From: Mycobacterium sp. 1554424.7
Lineage (GTDB): Bacteria > Actinomycetota > Actinomycetes > Mycobacteriales > Mycobacteriaceae
Length of the DNA stretch: 64,000 bases
Assembly: GCF_001665295.1 (NCBI RefSeq)
Contig: NZ_LZSE01000139.1
Location: 1-64,000, forward strand
Direction: 5' to 3'
This document shows, in pieces, positions 8,363-18,453 of the stretch (position 1 is the first letter of the stretch; each line of letters begins with the position of its first letter). The translations under genes were made by a program, and so were the position numbers. The notes under the pieces are model-generated. The model was not told the origin of the DNA. It did not search any database and worked only from the letters and a program-made list of their open reading frames with translations.

Positions 8363-10032
8363 TGAGCGCAACAACCGCGGGCATCATTTTTCTCGCCTTC
8401 CTCGTCGTGGCACTGGTGGTGGTGCACGTGCCGTTCGGCGACTACATGTACCGGGTGTACACGTCGGAAAAGGACTCCTACGTAGAGCGGGTCATCTACC
8501 GGGCGATCGGTGTCGATTCGCGCTCGGAGCAGACGTGGGGGGCCTACGCCCGCAGCGTCCTGGCCTTCTCGTCGATCGGCATCCTGTTCCTGTTCGTGTT
8601 CCAGCTCGTGCAGGGCAAATTGCCGTTGCACCTGCACGATCCGGCCACCCAAATGACGCCCGCGCTGGCGTGGAACACCGCCGTCAGCTTCGTCACCAAC
8701 ACCAACTGGCAGGCGTATTCCGGTGAGTCGACGCAGGGCCACCTGGTGCAGATGGCCGGGCTGGCGGTGCAGAACTTCGTCTCGGCCGCCGTCGGCATGG
8801 CGGTGGCGATCGCGCTGGTGCGCGGCTTCGCCCGCAAGCGCACCGGCGACCTCGGGAACTTCTGGGTCGACCTGGTGCGCACGGTGCTGCGCATCCTGCT
8901 GCCCATTTCGATCGCTGCCGCGGTCCTGCTGATCGCGGGTGGCGTGATCCAGAACTTCCACCTGCACGACCAGGTCGCGACCACGCTCGGGGGCGCCCAG
9001 CAGACGATTACCGGCGGCCCGGTCGCCAGCCAGGAGGCGATCAAGGAGCTCGGCACCAACGGCGGCGGGTTCTACAACGCGAACTCCGCGCACCCGTTCG
9101 AGAACCCGACGACGTGGAGCAACTGGCTGGAAATCTTCCTGCTGACGGTGATCAGCTTTTCGTTGCCGCGCACGTTCGGGCGGATGGTCGGCAGCACCAA
9201 GCAGGGTTATGCGATCGCATCGGTGATGGCGACGCTGTACGTGTTCAGCGTGTCCTTCATGATGTGGTTCCAGCTGCAGCACCACGGCACGGTGCCGACC
9301 TCGGTCGGCGCGGCGATGGAGGGAGTCGAGCAGCGGTTCGGCGTCGCGGACTCCGCGGTGTTCGCCGCCTCGACGACGGCCACCTCCACCGGCGCCGTCA
9401 ACTCGTTCCACGACTCCTACACCAGCCTCGGCGGCATGATCACGATGTTCAACATGCAGCTCGGGGAGGTCGCGCCCGGCGGCACCGGCTCGGGTCTGTA
9501 CGGCATGTTGATCCTGGCGGTGATCACCGTTTTCGTCGCCGGACTGATGGTGGGGCGCACACCGGAATACCTCGGCAAGAAGATCAATCCCCGCGAGATC
9601 AAGCTGGCCGCAAGCTATTTCCTGGTCACCCCGCTGATCGTGCTGACCGGGACCGCGGCCGCGATGGCGCTGCCGGGCGAGCGTGCCGGCATGCTGAACA
9701 CCGGCCCACACGGGCTGTCGGAGGTGCTGTACGCGTTCACCTCCGCGGCCAATAACAACGGGTCGGCCTTCGCCGGGATCAGCGTCAACACCGACTGGTA
9801 CAACACGGCGCTCGGGCTGGCGATGGTATTCGGCCGGTTCCTGCCGATCGTGCTCGTGCTGGCCCTGGCCGGCTCGCTCGCCAAGCAGGGCATGACGCCG
9901 GAATCGGTGGGCACGCTGCCGACCCATCGTCCGCAGTTCGTCGGGATGGTCGCCGGCGTGACGGTGATCCTCGTTGCCCTCACTTTCCTGCCCATGCTCG
10001 CGCTCGGGCCTTTAGCTGAAGGAATCCACTGA
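8362..10032 (+). CDS. kdpA: K+-transporting ATPase subunit KdpA
   Basis: A 556-residue channel-like subunit with about ten membrane segments, the usual KdpA length. The repeated selectivity-filter regions are seen as [31 protein letters not shown] and [11 protein letters not shown]. It selects K+ and passes it to KdpB. GTG start directly coupled to kdpF; the stop overlaps kdpB (TGATG). Confidence 0.97.
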   Translation: MSATTAGIIFLAFLVVALVVVHVPFGDYMYRVYTSEKDSYVERVIYRAIGVDSRSEQTWGAYARSVLAFSSIGILFLFVFQLVQGKLPLHLHDPATQMTPALAWNTAVSFVTNTNWQAYSGESTQGHLVQMAGLAVQNFVSAAVGMAVAIALVRGFARKRTGDLGNFWVDLVRTVLRILLPISIAAAVLLIAGGVIQNFHLHDQVATTLGGAQQTITGGPVASQEAIKELGTNGGGFYNANSAHPFENPTTWSNWLEIFLLTVISFSLPRTFGRMVGSTKQGYAIASVMATLYVFSVSFMMWFQLQHHGTVPTSVGAAMEGVEQRFGVADSAVFAASTTATSTGAVNSFHDSYTSLGGMITMFNMQLGEVAPGGTGSGLYGMLILAVITVFVAGLMVGRTPEYLGKKINPREIKLAASYFLVTPLIVLTGTAAAMALPGERAGMLNTGPHGLSEVLYAFTSAANNNGSAFAGISVNTDWYNTALGLAMVFGRFLPIVLVLALAGSLAKQGMTPESVGTLPTHRPQFVGMVAGVTVILVALTFLPMLALGPLAEGIH

Positions 10033-12194
10033 TGACCGCGACCGCCGTCCATTCGTCCGAGCAGACGCAGCCCGCGACTCCCGCAGAGAAGAAGCGGGTG
10101 CAGGGCGGCCTGCTCGACCCGAAGATGCTGTGGCGCTCGACTCCGGACGCGCTGCGCAAACTCGACCCGCGCACCCTGTGGCGCAACCCGGTGATGTTCA
10201 TCGTCGAGATCGGCGCCGCCTGGAGCACCGTGCTGGCGATCACCAACGAAACCTGGTTCGCCTGGTTGATCGTGGTATGGCTATGGCTGACCGTGCTTTT
10301 CGCCAACCTGGCGGAGGCGGTGGCCGAGGGCCGCGGCAAGGCCCAGGCGGAAACGCTGCGCCGCGCCAAGACCCAGACCCTGGCGCGCCGGCTCAAGAAC
10401 TGGGCGCCCGGTGGCTCCGCCGTCGAGGAAGAGGTGGCGGCGCCGCTGCTGCAGCAAGGCGACATCGTCGTGGTCGAGGCCGGACAGGTGATTCCGGGCG
10501 ACGGCGACGTGGTGGAAGGCATTGCCTCGGTGGACGAATCGGCGATCACCGGCGAGTCGGCCCCGGTGATCCGCGAGTCCGGCGGCGACCGTTCGGCGGT
10601 CACCGGGGGCACCACCGTGCTCAGCGACCGGATCGTCGTGAAGATCACCCAGAAGCCCGGGGAAAGCTTCATCGACCGGATGATCGCGCTCGTCGAGGGC
10701 GCCAACCGGCAGAAAACCCCCAACGAGATCGCGCTGAACATTCTGCTTGCCGCGTTGACGATCATCTTCGTCTTCGCCGTCGCGACCCTGCAGCCGCTGG
10801 CGATCTACTCCAAGGCGAACAACCCGGGTGTCCCGGACAGCCAGGCGCTCAACGCAAGTGGCGTCACGGGCATCGTGATGGTGTCGCTGCTGGTGTGCCT
10901 GATCCCCACCACGATCGGCGCGCTGTTGTCGGCCATCGGGATCGCCGGAATGGACCGGCTGGTGCAGCGCAACGTGCTCGCCATGTCCGGGCGCGCGGTC
11001 GAGGCCGCCGGTGACGTCAACACGCTGCTGCTCGACAAGACCGGCACCATCACGCTGGGCAACCGGCAGGCCGGCGCGTTCGTGCCCCTCGACGGCGTCA
11101 CCAGTGAGCAGCTCGCCGACGCCGCGCAATTGTCCAGCCTCGCCGACGAAACGCCGGAGGGACGCTCGATCGTCGTGTTCGCCAAGCAACACTTCGGGCT
11201 GCGCGAGCGCGCTCCGGGCGAACTCGCGCACGCGCATTGGGTCGAGTTCTCCGCCTCGACCCGGATGTCCGGGGTGGACCTCGACGGGCACCAGCTGCGC
11301 AAGGGCGCGGCCAGTTCGGTCGCGGAATGGGTTCGCGCACAAGGGGGCAAGGTGCCCAGCCAGCTCGGTGAGATCGTCGACGGCATCTCCGCCGGCGGCG
11401 GGACCCCGCTGGTGGTCGGCGAGTGCGGGGTCGGCATAGCCGACGAAAATGCAAGGGTGCTGGGCGTCATTCACCTCAAGGACGTCGTCAAGCAGGGCAT
11501 GCGCGAGCGCTTCGACGAGATGCGCAAGATGGGCATCCGCACCGTGATGATCACCGGCGATAACCCGTTGACCGCCAAGGCCATTGCGGACGAGGCCGGG
11601 GTCGACGACTTCCTCGCGGAGGCCACGCCGGAGGACAAGCTGGCGCTGATCAAGCGCGAGCAGGAGGGCGGCAAGCTTGTCGCGATGACCGGTGACGGCA
11701 CCAACGACGCGCCCGCGCTGGCCCAGGCCGACGTCGGCGTCGCGATGAACACCGGGACTTCGGCGGCCAAAGAGGCCGGCAACATGGTCGATCTCGATTC
11801 CGATCCCACCAAGCTCATCGAGATCGTCGAGATCGGCAAGCAGCTGCTGATCACCCGCGGGGCGCTGACCACCTTCTCGATCGCCAACGACATCGCGAAG
11901 TACTTCGCGATCATCCCGGCCATGTTCGTCGCGCTGTTCCCCGGGCTGGACATGATCAACATCATGCGGCTGCACAGCCCGCAGTCGGCGATCCTGTCGG
12001 CGGTGATCTTCAACGCGATCATCATCGTGGCATTGATCCCGTTGTCGCTGCGCGGCGTGCGCTACACCCCGAGCAGCGCGTCAAAGCTGTTGAGCCGCAA
12101 CCTCTACATCTACGGGCTCGGCGGCATCGTGGCCCCGTTCATCGGGATCAAGGCAATCGACCTCATCGTCCAATTCGTCCCCGGGATGTCCTGA
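10032..12194 (+). CDS. kdpB: K+-transporting ATPase catalytic subunit KdpB
   Basis: A 720-residue P1A-type ATPase. It has the actuator motif TGES ([10 protein letters not shown]), the phosphorylation motif DKTGTITLG, a KGAASS nucleotide-site segment and the hinge [14 protein letters not shown]. It lacks HMA domains and the CPC motif, which separates it from the copper ATPase upstream. It hydrolyses ATP to power K+ uptake through KdpA. Overlaps kdpA and is followed after one base by kdpC. Confidence 0.97.
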   Translation: MTATAVHSSEQTQPATPAEKKRVQGGLLDPKMLWRSTPDALRKLDPRTLWRNPVMFIVEIGAAWSTVLAITNETWFAWLIVVWLWLTVLFANLAEAVAEGRGKAQAETLRRAKTQTLARRLKNWAPGGSAVEEEVAAPLLQQGDIVVVEAGQVIPGDGDVVEGIASVDESAITGESAPVIRESGGDRSAVTGGTTVLSDRIVVKITQKPGESFIDRMIALVEGANRQKTPNEIALNILLAALTIIFVFAVATLQPLAIYSKANNPGVPDSQALNASGVTGIVMVSLLVCLIPTTIGALLSAIGIAGMDRLVQRNVLAMSGRAVEAAGDVNTLLLDKTGTITLGNRQAGAFVPLDGVTSEQLADAAQLSSLADETPEGRSIVVFAKQHFGLRERAPGELAHAHWVEFSASTRMSGVDLDGHQLRKGAASSVAEWVRAQGGKVPSQLGEIVDGISAGGGTPLVVGECGVGIADENARVLGVIHLKDVVKQGMRERFDEMRKMGIRTVMITGDNPLTAKAIADEAGVDDFLAEATPEDKLALIKREQEGGKLVAMTGDGTNDAPALAQADVGVAMNTGTSAAKEAGNMVDLDSDPTKLIEIVEIGKQLLITRGALTTFSIANDIAKYFAIIPAMFVALFPGLDMINIMRLHSPQSAILSAVIFNAIIIVALIPLSLRGVRYTPSSASKLLSRNLYIYGLGGIVAPFIGIKAIDLIVQFVPGMS

Positions 12195-12195
12195 C

Positions 12196-13071
12196 ATGAA
12201 GTTCTCCAGTTTCGCCCGCGTGCACTGGGCCGCCTTCCGTGCGCTGGTGGTGCTGACCGTGATCACCGGCCTGGCCTACCCGGCGTTCGTCTGGCTGGTG
12301 GCGCAGATCCCCGGCCTGCACGACAAGGCCGAGGGGTCGATCCTCACGGCTAACGGCAGGCCGGTCGGCAGCCGGCTGATCGGCCAGCTGTTCACGGACA
12401 AGGACGGCAACGCGCTGCCGCAGTACTTTCAGAGCCGCCCCTCGGCGGCGGGCGCCGGCTACGACCCGTTGTCGTCGAGCGCGAGCAACCTGGGTCCGGA
12501 AAGCATCGTCGACGCGCCGGGCAAGCCGAGCCTGCTGACGCAGGTGTGCACGCGCAGCACCGCGGTGGGTCAGCTGGAGGGTGTGGACGGGTCCCGGCCG
12601 TTCTGCACCGGCGGCGGTGTGGGCGCGGTGCTGTCCGTGATCGGACCCCGCGACGCCCGCGGAAACGTCATCCACCCCACCCGCGTGGTCAGCGTCAACG
12701 AGCCGTGCCAGTCGACCGCGGCCCCGTTCGTCACGATGTACGAGGGCGTGCGGGTCGAGTGCGCAAAATCCGGAGAGGACTACTCCATCGGCCAGATCGT
12801 GCCCATCCGCGGGGCCGCACCCGCCACCCCGGCCGTCCCCGCCGACGCGGTCACCGCCAGCGGCAGCGGCCTGGACCCGCACATCTCGCCCGCCTACGCC
12901 GACATCCAGGTCGCGCGGGTGGCAAAGGCCCGGCACGTCAGCCCGGATCAGATCCGTGCCGTCGTGGCGCGGTATCGCAGCGGGCGAGACCTCGGGATCT
13001 TCGGCGAGCCGACGGTGAACGTGCTGGAGCTCAACCTGCAACTCGATCACCAGTATCCGGTCTCGAGCTAG
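12196..13071 (+). CDS. kdpC: K+-transporting ATPase subunit KdpC
   Basis: A 291-residue protein with one N-terminal membrane helix (LVVLTVITGLAYPAFVWLV) and a periplasm-side domain with the family motifs GSRLIGQ, FQSRPSAAG, NLGPES and a late DPHISPAYADIQ segment. At 291 residues it is longer than E. coli KdpC (190), with the extra sequence mostly in the middle (about residues 115-225, including a Cys-containing stretch). KdpC stabilises the complex and favours ATP binding by KdpB. Confidence 0.95.
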   Translation: MKFSSFARVHWAAFRALVVLTVITGLAYPAFVWLVAQIPGLHDKAEGSILTANGRPVGSRLIGQLFTDKDGNALPQYFQSRPSAAGAGYDPLSSSASNLGPESIVDAPGKPSLLTQVCTRSTAVGQLEGVDGSRPFCTGGGVGAVLSVIGPRDARGNVIHPTRVVSVNEPCQSTAAPFVTMYEGVRVECAKSGEDYSIGQIVPIRGAAPATPAVPADAVTASGSGLDPHISPAYADIQVARVAKARHVSPDQIRAVVARYRSGRDLGIFGEPTVNVLELNLQLDHQYPVSS

Positions 13072-13138
13072 CGCCAGCCCGGCGACGGCGAGCGCCGGAA
13101 AGGCGCGAGTAAGGAGCCGGGACATTGAGATTAGGTGG

Positions 13139-15706
13139 ATGATGGTTGACGTGAGCGTGACCGACCACCATCCCAAGCGTGGACAACTACGCATTTACCT
13201 CGGTGCCGCACCGGGTGTCGGCAAGACGTACGCGATGCTCGGCGAGGCGCACCGGCGCTTGGAACGCGGCACCGACGTGGTGGCGGCCGTGGTCGAGACC
13301 CACGGTCGGGCGAAAACCGCCGAGCTGCTTGACGGTATCGAGATCATTCCGCCGCGCTTCATCGAATACCGCGGAGGAACCTTCCCGGAGCTCGATGTGC
13401 CCGCCGTGCTGGCGCGCCATCCCCAGGTGGTCCTGGTCGACGAACTCGCCCACACCAACACGCCAGGCAGCAAGAACGAAAAGCGTTGGCAGGACGTCGA
13501 GGAACTGCTAGACGCGGGCATCACCGTGATCTCCACCGTCAACATTCAGCACCTAGAGAGCCTCAACGACGTCGTCGCCCAGATCACCGGCATCGAGCAG
13601 CAGGAGACCATACCGGATTCGATCGTGCGCCAGGCTTCGCAGGTCGAACTCATCGACATCACCCCGGAGGCGTTGCGCCGCAGGCTATCCCACGGCAACG
13701 TCTACGCTCCGGCCCGGATCGACGCGGCGCTGTCGAACTACTTCCGAGCCGGAAACCTCACCGCGCTACGGGAACTGGCGCTGCTCTGGCTGGCCGACCA
13801 GGTCGACACCGCGCTGGCCAAGTACCGGGCCGAGAACAAGATCACCGACATGTGGGAGGCCCGCGAGCGGGTCGTGGTGGCAGTCACCGGCGGCCCGGAA
13901 TCCGAGACCTTGGTGCGGCGGGCGTCCCGGATCGCGTCGAAATCGAGCGCCGAGCTGATGGTGGTGCACGTCATCCGCGGTGACGGCCTGGCCGGCGCGT
14001 CGGAGCGCAGGATGGGCAAGATCCGAGAGCTGGCGAACAGCCTGGACGCGTCGCTGCATACCGTCGTCGGCGACGACGTGCCCGCGGCGCTGCTCGATTT
14101 CGCGCGCGAAAATAACGCCACCCAGCTGGTCATCGGCACGTCGCGCCGGCCCCGGTGGGCGCGCATCTTCGAGGAGGGCATCGGCCCGACGATCGTCGAG
14201 CGGTCCGGGAAGATCGACGTGCACATGGTGACACACGAGGAATCCAAGGGCGGATTCCGGATCGGGTCGCTGTCGCCCCGCGAGCGCCGGGCCACGTCGT
14301 GGCTGGCCGCCGTCATCGTGCCGTCCGTCATCTGTGCGGTGTCGGTGACGCTGCTGGACCCGTACCTGAACAACGCCGGGGAGAGCGCGCTGTTCTTTGT
14401 CGGGGTGCTGCTGGTCGGGCTGTTGGGAGGCGTTGCGCCGGCGGCCCTTTCGGCGGTGCTTTCCGGGTTATTGCTGAACTACTACCTGATACCACCGCGG
14501 CACAGCTTCACCATCGCCGAACCCAACAGCGCGATCACGGAATTGGTGCTGTTGCTGATCGCGGTGGCGGTCGCCGTTCTGGTCGACGGCGCCACCAAGC
14601 GCTCCCGCGAGGCCCGCCGCGCCGCCCAGGAAGCCGAACTGCTGACCCTGTTCGCGGGATCGGTGCTGCGTGGCGCCGACCTCGAGACGCTGCTGGAACG
14701 CGTTCGGGAGACCTATTCGCAGCGCGCGGTCAGCATGCTGCGAGAGCCGAGCGAGGACGAGCGCGCCGCCGGCAAAAAAGGCCACATCGTCGCGTGCGTG
14801 GGCAACGATCCCTGTGTGAGCGTTGATTCCGCCGACACCGCGATCGAGGTCGGTGACGACGTGTTTTGGATGCTGATGGCCGGCAAGAAGCTGTCCACCC
14901 GCGACCGCCGCGTGCTGAGCGCGGTGGCCAAGCAGGCCGCGGGCCTGATCAGGCAACGCGAGCTGGCGGAAGAGGCCAGCCGGACCGAGGCGATCGTGCG
15001 GGCCGACGAGTTGCGGCGCTCGCTGCTGTCGGCGGTGAGCCACGACCTGCGCACTCCGCTGGCGGCGGCCAAGGTCGCGGTGTCCAGCTTGCGCGCCGAA
15101 GACGTCGCCTTCTCCCCCGCCGACACGGCGGAATTGCTGGCCACCATCGAGGAGTCCATCGACCAGCTGACCGCGCTGGTGGGCAACCTGCTCGACTCCT
15201 CGCGCCTGGCCGCCGGGGTGCTCCATCCGGACCTGCGCCGGGTGTATCTCGAGGAGACGGTGCAACGCGCGCTGGTCAGCATCGGCAAGGGCGCCACCGG
15301 GTTCTACCGATCGGCGATCGACCGGGTCAAGGTCGACGTGGGCGACGCGGTGGCGATGGCCGACGCCGGGCTGCTGGAACGCGTGCTCGCAAACCTGATC
15401 GACAACGCGCTGCGCTACGCGCCCAACTGCATGGTCCGCGTCAACGCGGGCCGGGTGGGCGATCGCGTCCTGATCAATGTGATCGACGAAGGCCCCGGAA
15501 TCCCGAAGGGCACCGAGGATCAGATCTTCGAAGCCTTCCAGCGGCTGGGCGATCACGACAACACCACGGGCGTGGGACTGGGCATGTCGGTGGCCCGCGG
15601 TTTTGTCGAGGCGATGGGCGGCACCATCTCGGCGGGTGACACCCCGGGCGGCGGGCTCACCGTCGTGGTGGATCTGGCTGCGCCGCAAGAGATTGGCGGG
15701 CTATGA
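13139..15706 (+). CDS. kdpD: K+-sensing histidine kinase KdpD
   Basis: An 855-residue sensor kinase. The N-terminal KdpD domain has a Walker A motif (GAAPGVGKT, about residues 22-30) and a Walker B-like LVDELAHTN. A universal-stress-like domain follows near 250-365, then four membrane helices near 385-480, a GAF-like region, the phospho-accepting His in SAVSHDLRTPLAAAK and an ATPase domain (NLIDNALRYAP, DEGPGIP, GVGLGMSVA). It lies 67 bp after kdpC and overlaps kdpE (ATGA). The start is uncertain: ATG at 13139 or 13142, or GTG at 13151. It responds to low K+ or osmotic change. Confidence 0.96.
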   Translation: MMVDVSVTDHHPKRGQLRIYLGAAPGVGKTYAMLGEAHRRLERGTDVVAAVVETHGRAKTAELLDGIEIIPPRFIEYRGGTFPELDVPAVLARHPQVVLVDELAHTNTPGSKNEKRWQDVEELLDAGITVISTVNIQHLESLNDVVAQITGIEQQETIPDSIVRQASQVELIDITPEALRRRLSHGNVYAPARIDAALSNYFRAGNLTALRELALLWLADQVDTALAKYRAENKITDMWEARERVVVAVTGGPESETLVRRASRIASKSSAELMVVHVIRGDGLAGASERRMGKIRELANSLDASLHTVVGDDVPAALLDFARENNATQLVIGTSRRPRWARIFEEGIGPTIVERSGKIDVHMVTHEESKGGFRIGSLSPRERRATSWLAAVIVPSVICAVSVTLLDPYLNNAGESALFFVGVLLVGLLGGVAPAALSAVLSGLLLNYYLIPPRHSFTIAEPNSAITELVLLLIAVAVAVLVDGATKRSREARRAAQEAELLTLFAGSVLRGADLETLLERVRETYSQRAVSMLREPSEDERAAGKKGHIVACVGNDPCVSVDSADTAIEVGDDVFWMLMAGKKLSTRDRRVLSAVAKQAAGLIRQRELAEEASRTEAIVRADELRRSLLSAVSHDLRTPLAAAKVAVSSLRAEDVAFSPADTAELLATIEESIDQLTALVGNLLDSSRLAAGVLHPDLRRVYLEETVQRALVSIGKGATGFYRSAIDRVKVDVGDAVAMADAGLLERVLANLIDNALRYAPNCMVRVNAGRVGDRVLINVIDEGPGIPKGTEDQIFEAFQRLGDHDNTTGVGLGMSVARGFVEAMGGTISAGDTPGGGLTVVVDLAAPQEIGGL

Positions 15707-16383
15707 CTCGGGTGCTGGTGATCGACGACGAGCCGCAGATCCTGCGTGCGCTGCGAATCAACCTGTCCGTGCGGGGTTACGAGGTGATCACCGCGTCGAC
15801 GGGTGCTGGGGCGCTGCGCGCGGCCGCCGAGCACAAACCCGACGTGGTGATCCTGGACCTCGGCCTGCCGGACATCTCCGGCATCGAGGTGCTGGGGGGT
15901 CTGCGCGGCTGGCTCTCGGCGCCGGTGATCGTGTTGTCGGCGCGCACCGACTCGTCGGACAAGGTCGAGGCCCTCGACGCCGGCGCCGACGACTACGTGA
16001 CGAAACCCTTTGGGATGGACGAGTTTCTGGCGCGGCTGCGCGCCGCGGTCCGACGCAACGCGGCGGCGTCGGAGACGGACGAGCCCGTCGTCGAAACCGA
16101 TGCGTTCACCGTCGATCTTTCCGCCAAGAAGGTCACCAAGGACGGCGCCGAGGTGCATCTCACGCCGACCGAATGGGGCATGCTCGAGGTGCTGGTGCGC
16201 AATCGCGGCAAGCTGGTGGGCCGCGAGGAGTTGCTGAAGGAGGTGTGGGGCCCGGCGTACGCCACCGAAACCCATTACCTGCGCGTGTATCTGGCGCAGC
16301 TGCGGCGCAAACTCGAGGACGACCCGTCGCACCCTAAGCACCTGCTGACCGAATCGGGCATGGGCTACCGCTTCGAGGCGTGA
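15703..16383 (+). CDS. kdpE: Response regulator KdpE
   Basis: A 226-residue OmpR-family regulator: acidic pocket IDDEPQ, phospho-acceptor Asp in VVILDLGLPDISG, switch residue in VLSARTDS, Lys in YVTKPFG, and a winged-helix domain ending ESGMGYRFEA. It is the partner of KdpD (ATGA overlap) and should activate kdpFABC when K+ is low. Here it is transcribed in the same direction as its target operon. Confidence 0.96.
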   Translation: MTRVLVIDDEPQILRALRINLSVRGYEVITASTGAGALRAAAEHKPDVVILDLGLPDISGIEVLGGLRGWLSAPVIVLSARTDSSDKVEALDAGADDYVTKPFGMDEFLARLRAAVRRNAAASETDEPVVETDAFTVDLSAKKVTKDGAEVHLTPTEWGMLEVLVRNRGKLVGREELLKEVWGPAYATETHYLRVYLAQLRRKLEDDPSHPKHLLTESGMGYRFEA

Positions 16384-16413
16384 GTGTGAAGCCACGACGC
16401 GGCGTGTGCATTG

Positions 16414-16443
16414 ATGGCGGAAAATTCGCGTTCTCGCCGCCAT
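16414..16443 (+). terminator. Hairpin downstream of kdpE
   Basis: ATGGCGG and CCGCCAT form a 7-bp stem around a 16-base loop, 31 bp after the kdpE stop. No U-tract follows on the plus side. Probably the 3' end of the kdp transcript. The rest of the 207-bp gap to 16591 contains only the short repeat noted next. Confidence 0.4.
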
Positions 16444-16446
16444 AGG

Positions 16447-16473
16447 CTCACACCGAAAGCCCTCAATTCACAA
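16447..16473 (-). repeat. Single divergent copy of the GAGGGCTTTC intergenic repeat
   Basis: Read on the minus strand, this 27-bp stretch contains GTGAATTGAGGGCTTTCGGT. It matches, with two or three differences, the unit of the tandem array at 37936-38014. It therefore looks like a dispersed intergenic element. Confidence 0.5.
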
Positions 16474-16590
16474 CGATTCCTGGCTGGGTCACGTCCGCAA
16501 CACGGGCCTTGGTTCGGGAGCATGGGGCGTTGCGCCCGCCTCACAGCGACAACTTGAGCCGATGTCGTACCGGTATGCGACCTTGCGGCA

Positions 16591-16878
16591 ATGAACCTTC
16601 GAGGAATCGAACTGCGCTATGTGCTCGCAATGCATCTCGCTCATAATGGGCGGGCAACCATCGCCGAAATGGTCGATGCGCTAAAAGCACAAGGCTTTTG
16701 CGTCCCGGGTAGGGCGTCGAAAGTCGTTTCGGATGCACTGCGTTGGGAGACGCAGCGGGACCGGGTGCGCCGGCTGCGGCGCGGGTTGTACGGGCCGGGT
16801 TATATGCCGCGCTCCACCGAACACCGAATACATCAACGGGTGCTCGCGTTGCGGGCGGCGGCTAAGTTGTCGCTGTGA
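16591..16878 (+). CDS. Hypothetical 95-residue basic protein, possible winged-helix fold
   Basis: A 95-residue protein starting MNLRGIELRYVLAMHL. Its middle (NGRATIAEMVDALKAQGF, then SKVVSDALRWETQRDRVRRLRRGLYGPG) has the helix-turn-helix plus basic wing layout of a small winged-helix DNA-binding protein. It is rich in Arg. The last codons lie inside the first of two direct repeats. I do not recognise a named family. It stands alone between kdpE and the convergent ppx gene. Confidence 0.6.
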   Translation: MNLRGIELRYVLAMHLAHNGRATIAEMVDALKAQGFCVPGRASKVVSDALRWETQRDRVRRLRRGLYGPGYMPRSTEHRIHQRVLALRAAAKLSL

Positions 16879-16902
16879 GGCGGGCACAAAGGGTGCCGCC
16901 TC
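16864..16902. repeat. Direct repeat copy 1, with terminator hairpin
   Basis: AAGTTGTCGCT followed by a GAGGCG...CGCCTC hairpin (loop GCACAAAGGGTGC region), covering the last codons and stop of the 95-residue ORF. An almost identical copy starts 95 bp downstream at 16959. The hairpin probably terminates the upstream gene. Confidence 0.7.
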
Positions 16903-16958
16903 CGCGCAGAGGCCAGTGTGGCGGATGTGACTTGCCCGGGAATTGCGGCAGGGGTTCG

Positions 16959-16997
16959 AAGTTGTCGCTCTGAGGCGGGCACTAAGGGTGCCGCCTC
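16959..16997. repeat. Direct repeat copy 2, with terminator hairpin
   Basis: Second copy of the 39-bp element, differing at about two positions from copy 1. The similarity continues further on (GATGTGACT at both 16924 and 17018). It lies just before the ppx stop, so it may act as terminator for the minus-strand ppx transcript. It carries the end of the upstream ORF (AAGTTGTCGCTC TGA) but no gene. Confidence 0.7.
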
Positions 16998-17026
16998 GGC
17001 CCGGGGACTAATGGGGCCGATGTGAC

Positions 17027-17968
17027 TCAGCCGGCGATGGACAGCACGATGCCGTCCAAGATGTCGTGCTCGCTCACGATCAACTCGTCGATGCCGGCGC
17101 GGGTGCGCAGCTCGCGCGCCAATTCCTCCACCACGATCGCGCCGCCGCCGATCACGTCGGCCCGTCCCTCGTGCATCGGCGGCAGCGCCGCGCGCTGCGA
17201 TCGCGTCATCCCGATCAGCCGCTCGCACACCGCCAGCAGGTCAGCACCCGGGACGCGCGAAAGATGAATGGCCACAGAGTCATACGCCGTCATGTTGTGC
17301 GCCAACGCGGACAGCGTCGTCATGGTGCCGGCCAGGCCCACCCAGGTCCGCGCCGCATCGACGGGCACCGCTCGCAGCGCGACGTCGAGCCGCTCGCGCA
17401 CCACCGCTCGGGCAGCCGCCACCTCGTCGGGCGTGGGCGGGTCGGAGTGCAGGCAGCGCTCGGTCAGCCGGACGCACCCGATGTCGGCCGAGTAGGCGGC
17501 CACCACGCGCTCACCGCCCAGCACGATCTCGGTGGAGCCGCCGCCCAGGTCGACGACGACGAAAGGCGCGGCGGCGCTGTCCAATTCGCCGACCGCACCG
17601 TGGAAGGAAAGCGAAGCCTCCTCGGCGCCGCTGATCACCTCGGCCATCGCGCCGGGCAGCACCGCGCCCAGCACGTCGGCCGTCATCGCAAAGAACACAT
17701 CGCGATTGGCGACATCCCGCGCCGCCGACGTGGCCACCATCCGCACCCGCTCGACGCCGTGCGCCTTCAGCAGTGACGCGTAATCGACCAGCGCGGCGCG
17801 GGTCCGGGCGATCGCGTCCGGGGCGAACTCGCCCGTCGCGTCGACGCCCTGCCCCAGCCGCACGATCCGCGTCTCGCGGTGCACGTCGCGCAGCCGGCCA
17901 CCGCCCACCTCGGCGATCAGCAACCGGATCGAGTTGGTGCCGCAATCGATCGCGGCCAACCGCCTCAC
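17027..17968 (-). CDS. Exopolyphosphatase / guanosine pentaphosphate phosphohydrolase family (Rv1026 type)
   Basis: A 313-residue Ppx/GppA protein of the ASKHA fold. The phosphate-1 motif is AIDCGTNSIRLLIAE near the N-terminus and the phosphate-2 motif is VVDLGGGSTEIVLGG near residue 150. By position it is the Rv1026 (Ppx2) orthologue, hydrolysing polyphosphate or pppGpp. I chose the GTG at 17968, which overlaps the upstream DUF501 stop (GTGA); another GTG lies one codon earlier. A longer frame upstream is not protein-like. Confidence 0.92.
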   Translation of the reverse strand: MRRLAAIDCGTNSIRLLIAEVGGGRLRDVHRETRIVRLGQGVDATGEFAPDAIARTRAALVDYASLLKAHGVERVRMVATSAARDVANRDVFFAMTADVLGAVLPGAMAEVISGAEEASLSFHGAVGELDSAAAPFVVVDLGGGSTEIVLGGERVVAAYSADIGCVRLTERCLHSDPPTPDEVAAARAVVRERLDVALRAVPVDAARTWVGLAGTMTTLSALAHNMTAYDSVAIHLSRVPGADLLAVCERLIGMTRSQRAALPPMHEGRADVIGGGAIVVEELARELRTRAGIDELIVSEHDILDGIVLSIAG

Positions 17969-18453
17969 CACTGCCCCGCCACCAACAGCGGAGCCACCGC
18001 CGGGTCGTCGGCCAGCACCGACAATGCCTCGTCCCCAAGGGGATTCACGCCGGGGCCCTTGGCCAGCGAGTGCGCGATCAGCACGTGCAGGCACTTGACC
18101 CGGTCCGGCATTCCCCCGCCGGAGAACGTCGTTCCCAGCGGTTCGATCGCGTCACGTTCGGCCAGATACGACTCGTGGGCCCGCCGGTAGGCGGCCGCCA
18201 ACTCAGCATCCGTCCGCAACCGCTCGGTCATCTCGCGCATCAGTCCGGTCGTCTCGAGCCTGCTCGCGGCCGCGGTCAGCACCGGATGCGTGAGGTAGTA
18301 CAACGTCGGAAAGGGCGTGCCGTCAGGGAGTTTCGGTGCCGTCTTAACCACGGCGGGTTCGCCGTTGGGACAGCGGTAGGCGATCTCGAGCACGCCGCGC
18401 GGCTCGCGGCCGAGCTGGCGCGCCACCGCTTCCAGGTCGGCACGATCAACCAC
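17965..18453 (-). CDS. DUF501 domain protein (Rv1025 orthologue)
   Basis: A 162-residue cytoplasmic protein of the DUF501 family. Its features are the YRCPNGEPAVVKTAPKL segment, the PTLYYLTHP motif and the late GGMPDRVKCLHVLIAHSLA, with conserved Cys and His residues that could bind a metal. Function unknown. It sits in a fixed actinobacterial order (eno, ftsB-like, DUF501, ppx) and overlaps both neighbours. GTG start at 18453. Confidence 0.88.
   Translation of the reverse strand: MVDRADLEAVARQLGREPRGVLEIAYRCPNGEPAVVKTAPKLPDGTPFPTLYYLTHPVLTAAASRLETTGLMREMTERLRTDAELAAAYRRAHESYLAERDAIEPLGTTFSGGGMPDRVKCLHVLIAHSLAKGPGVNPLGDEALSVLADDPAVAPLLVAGQW

Noticed and set aside
8359-9927. Minus-strand frame of 522 codons
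   Set aside because: Antisense shadow of kdpA; composition is Arg/His/Gln-rich and unlike any protein family.
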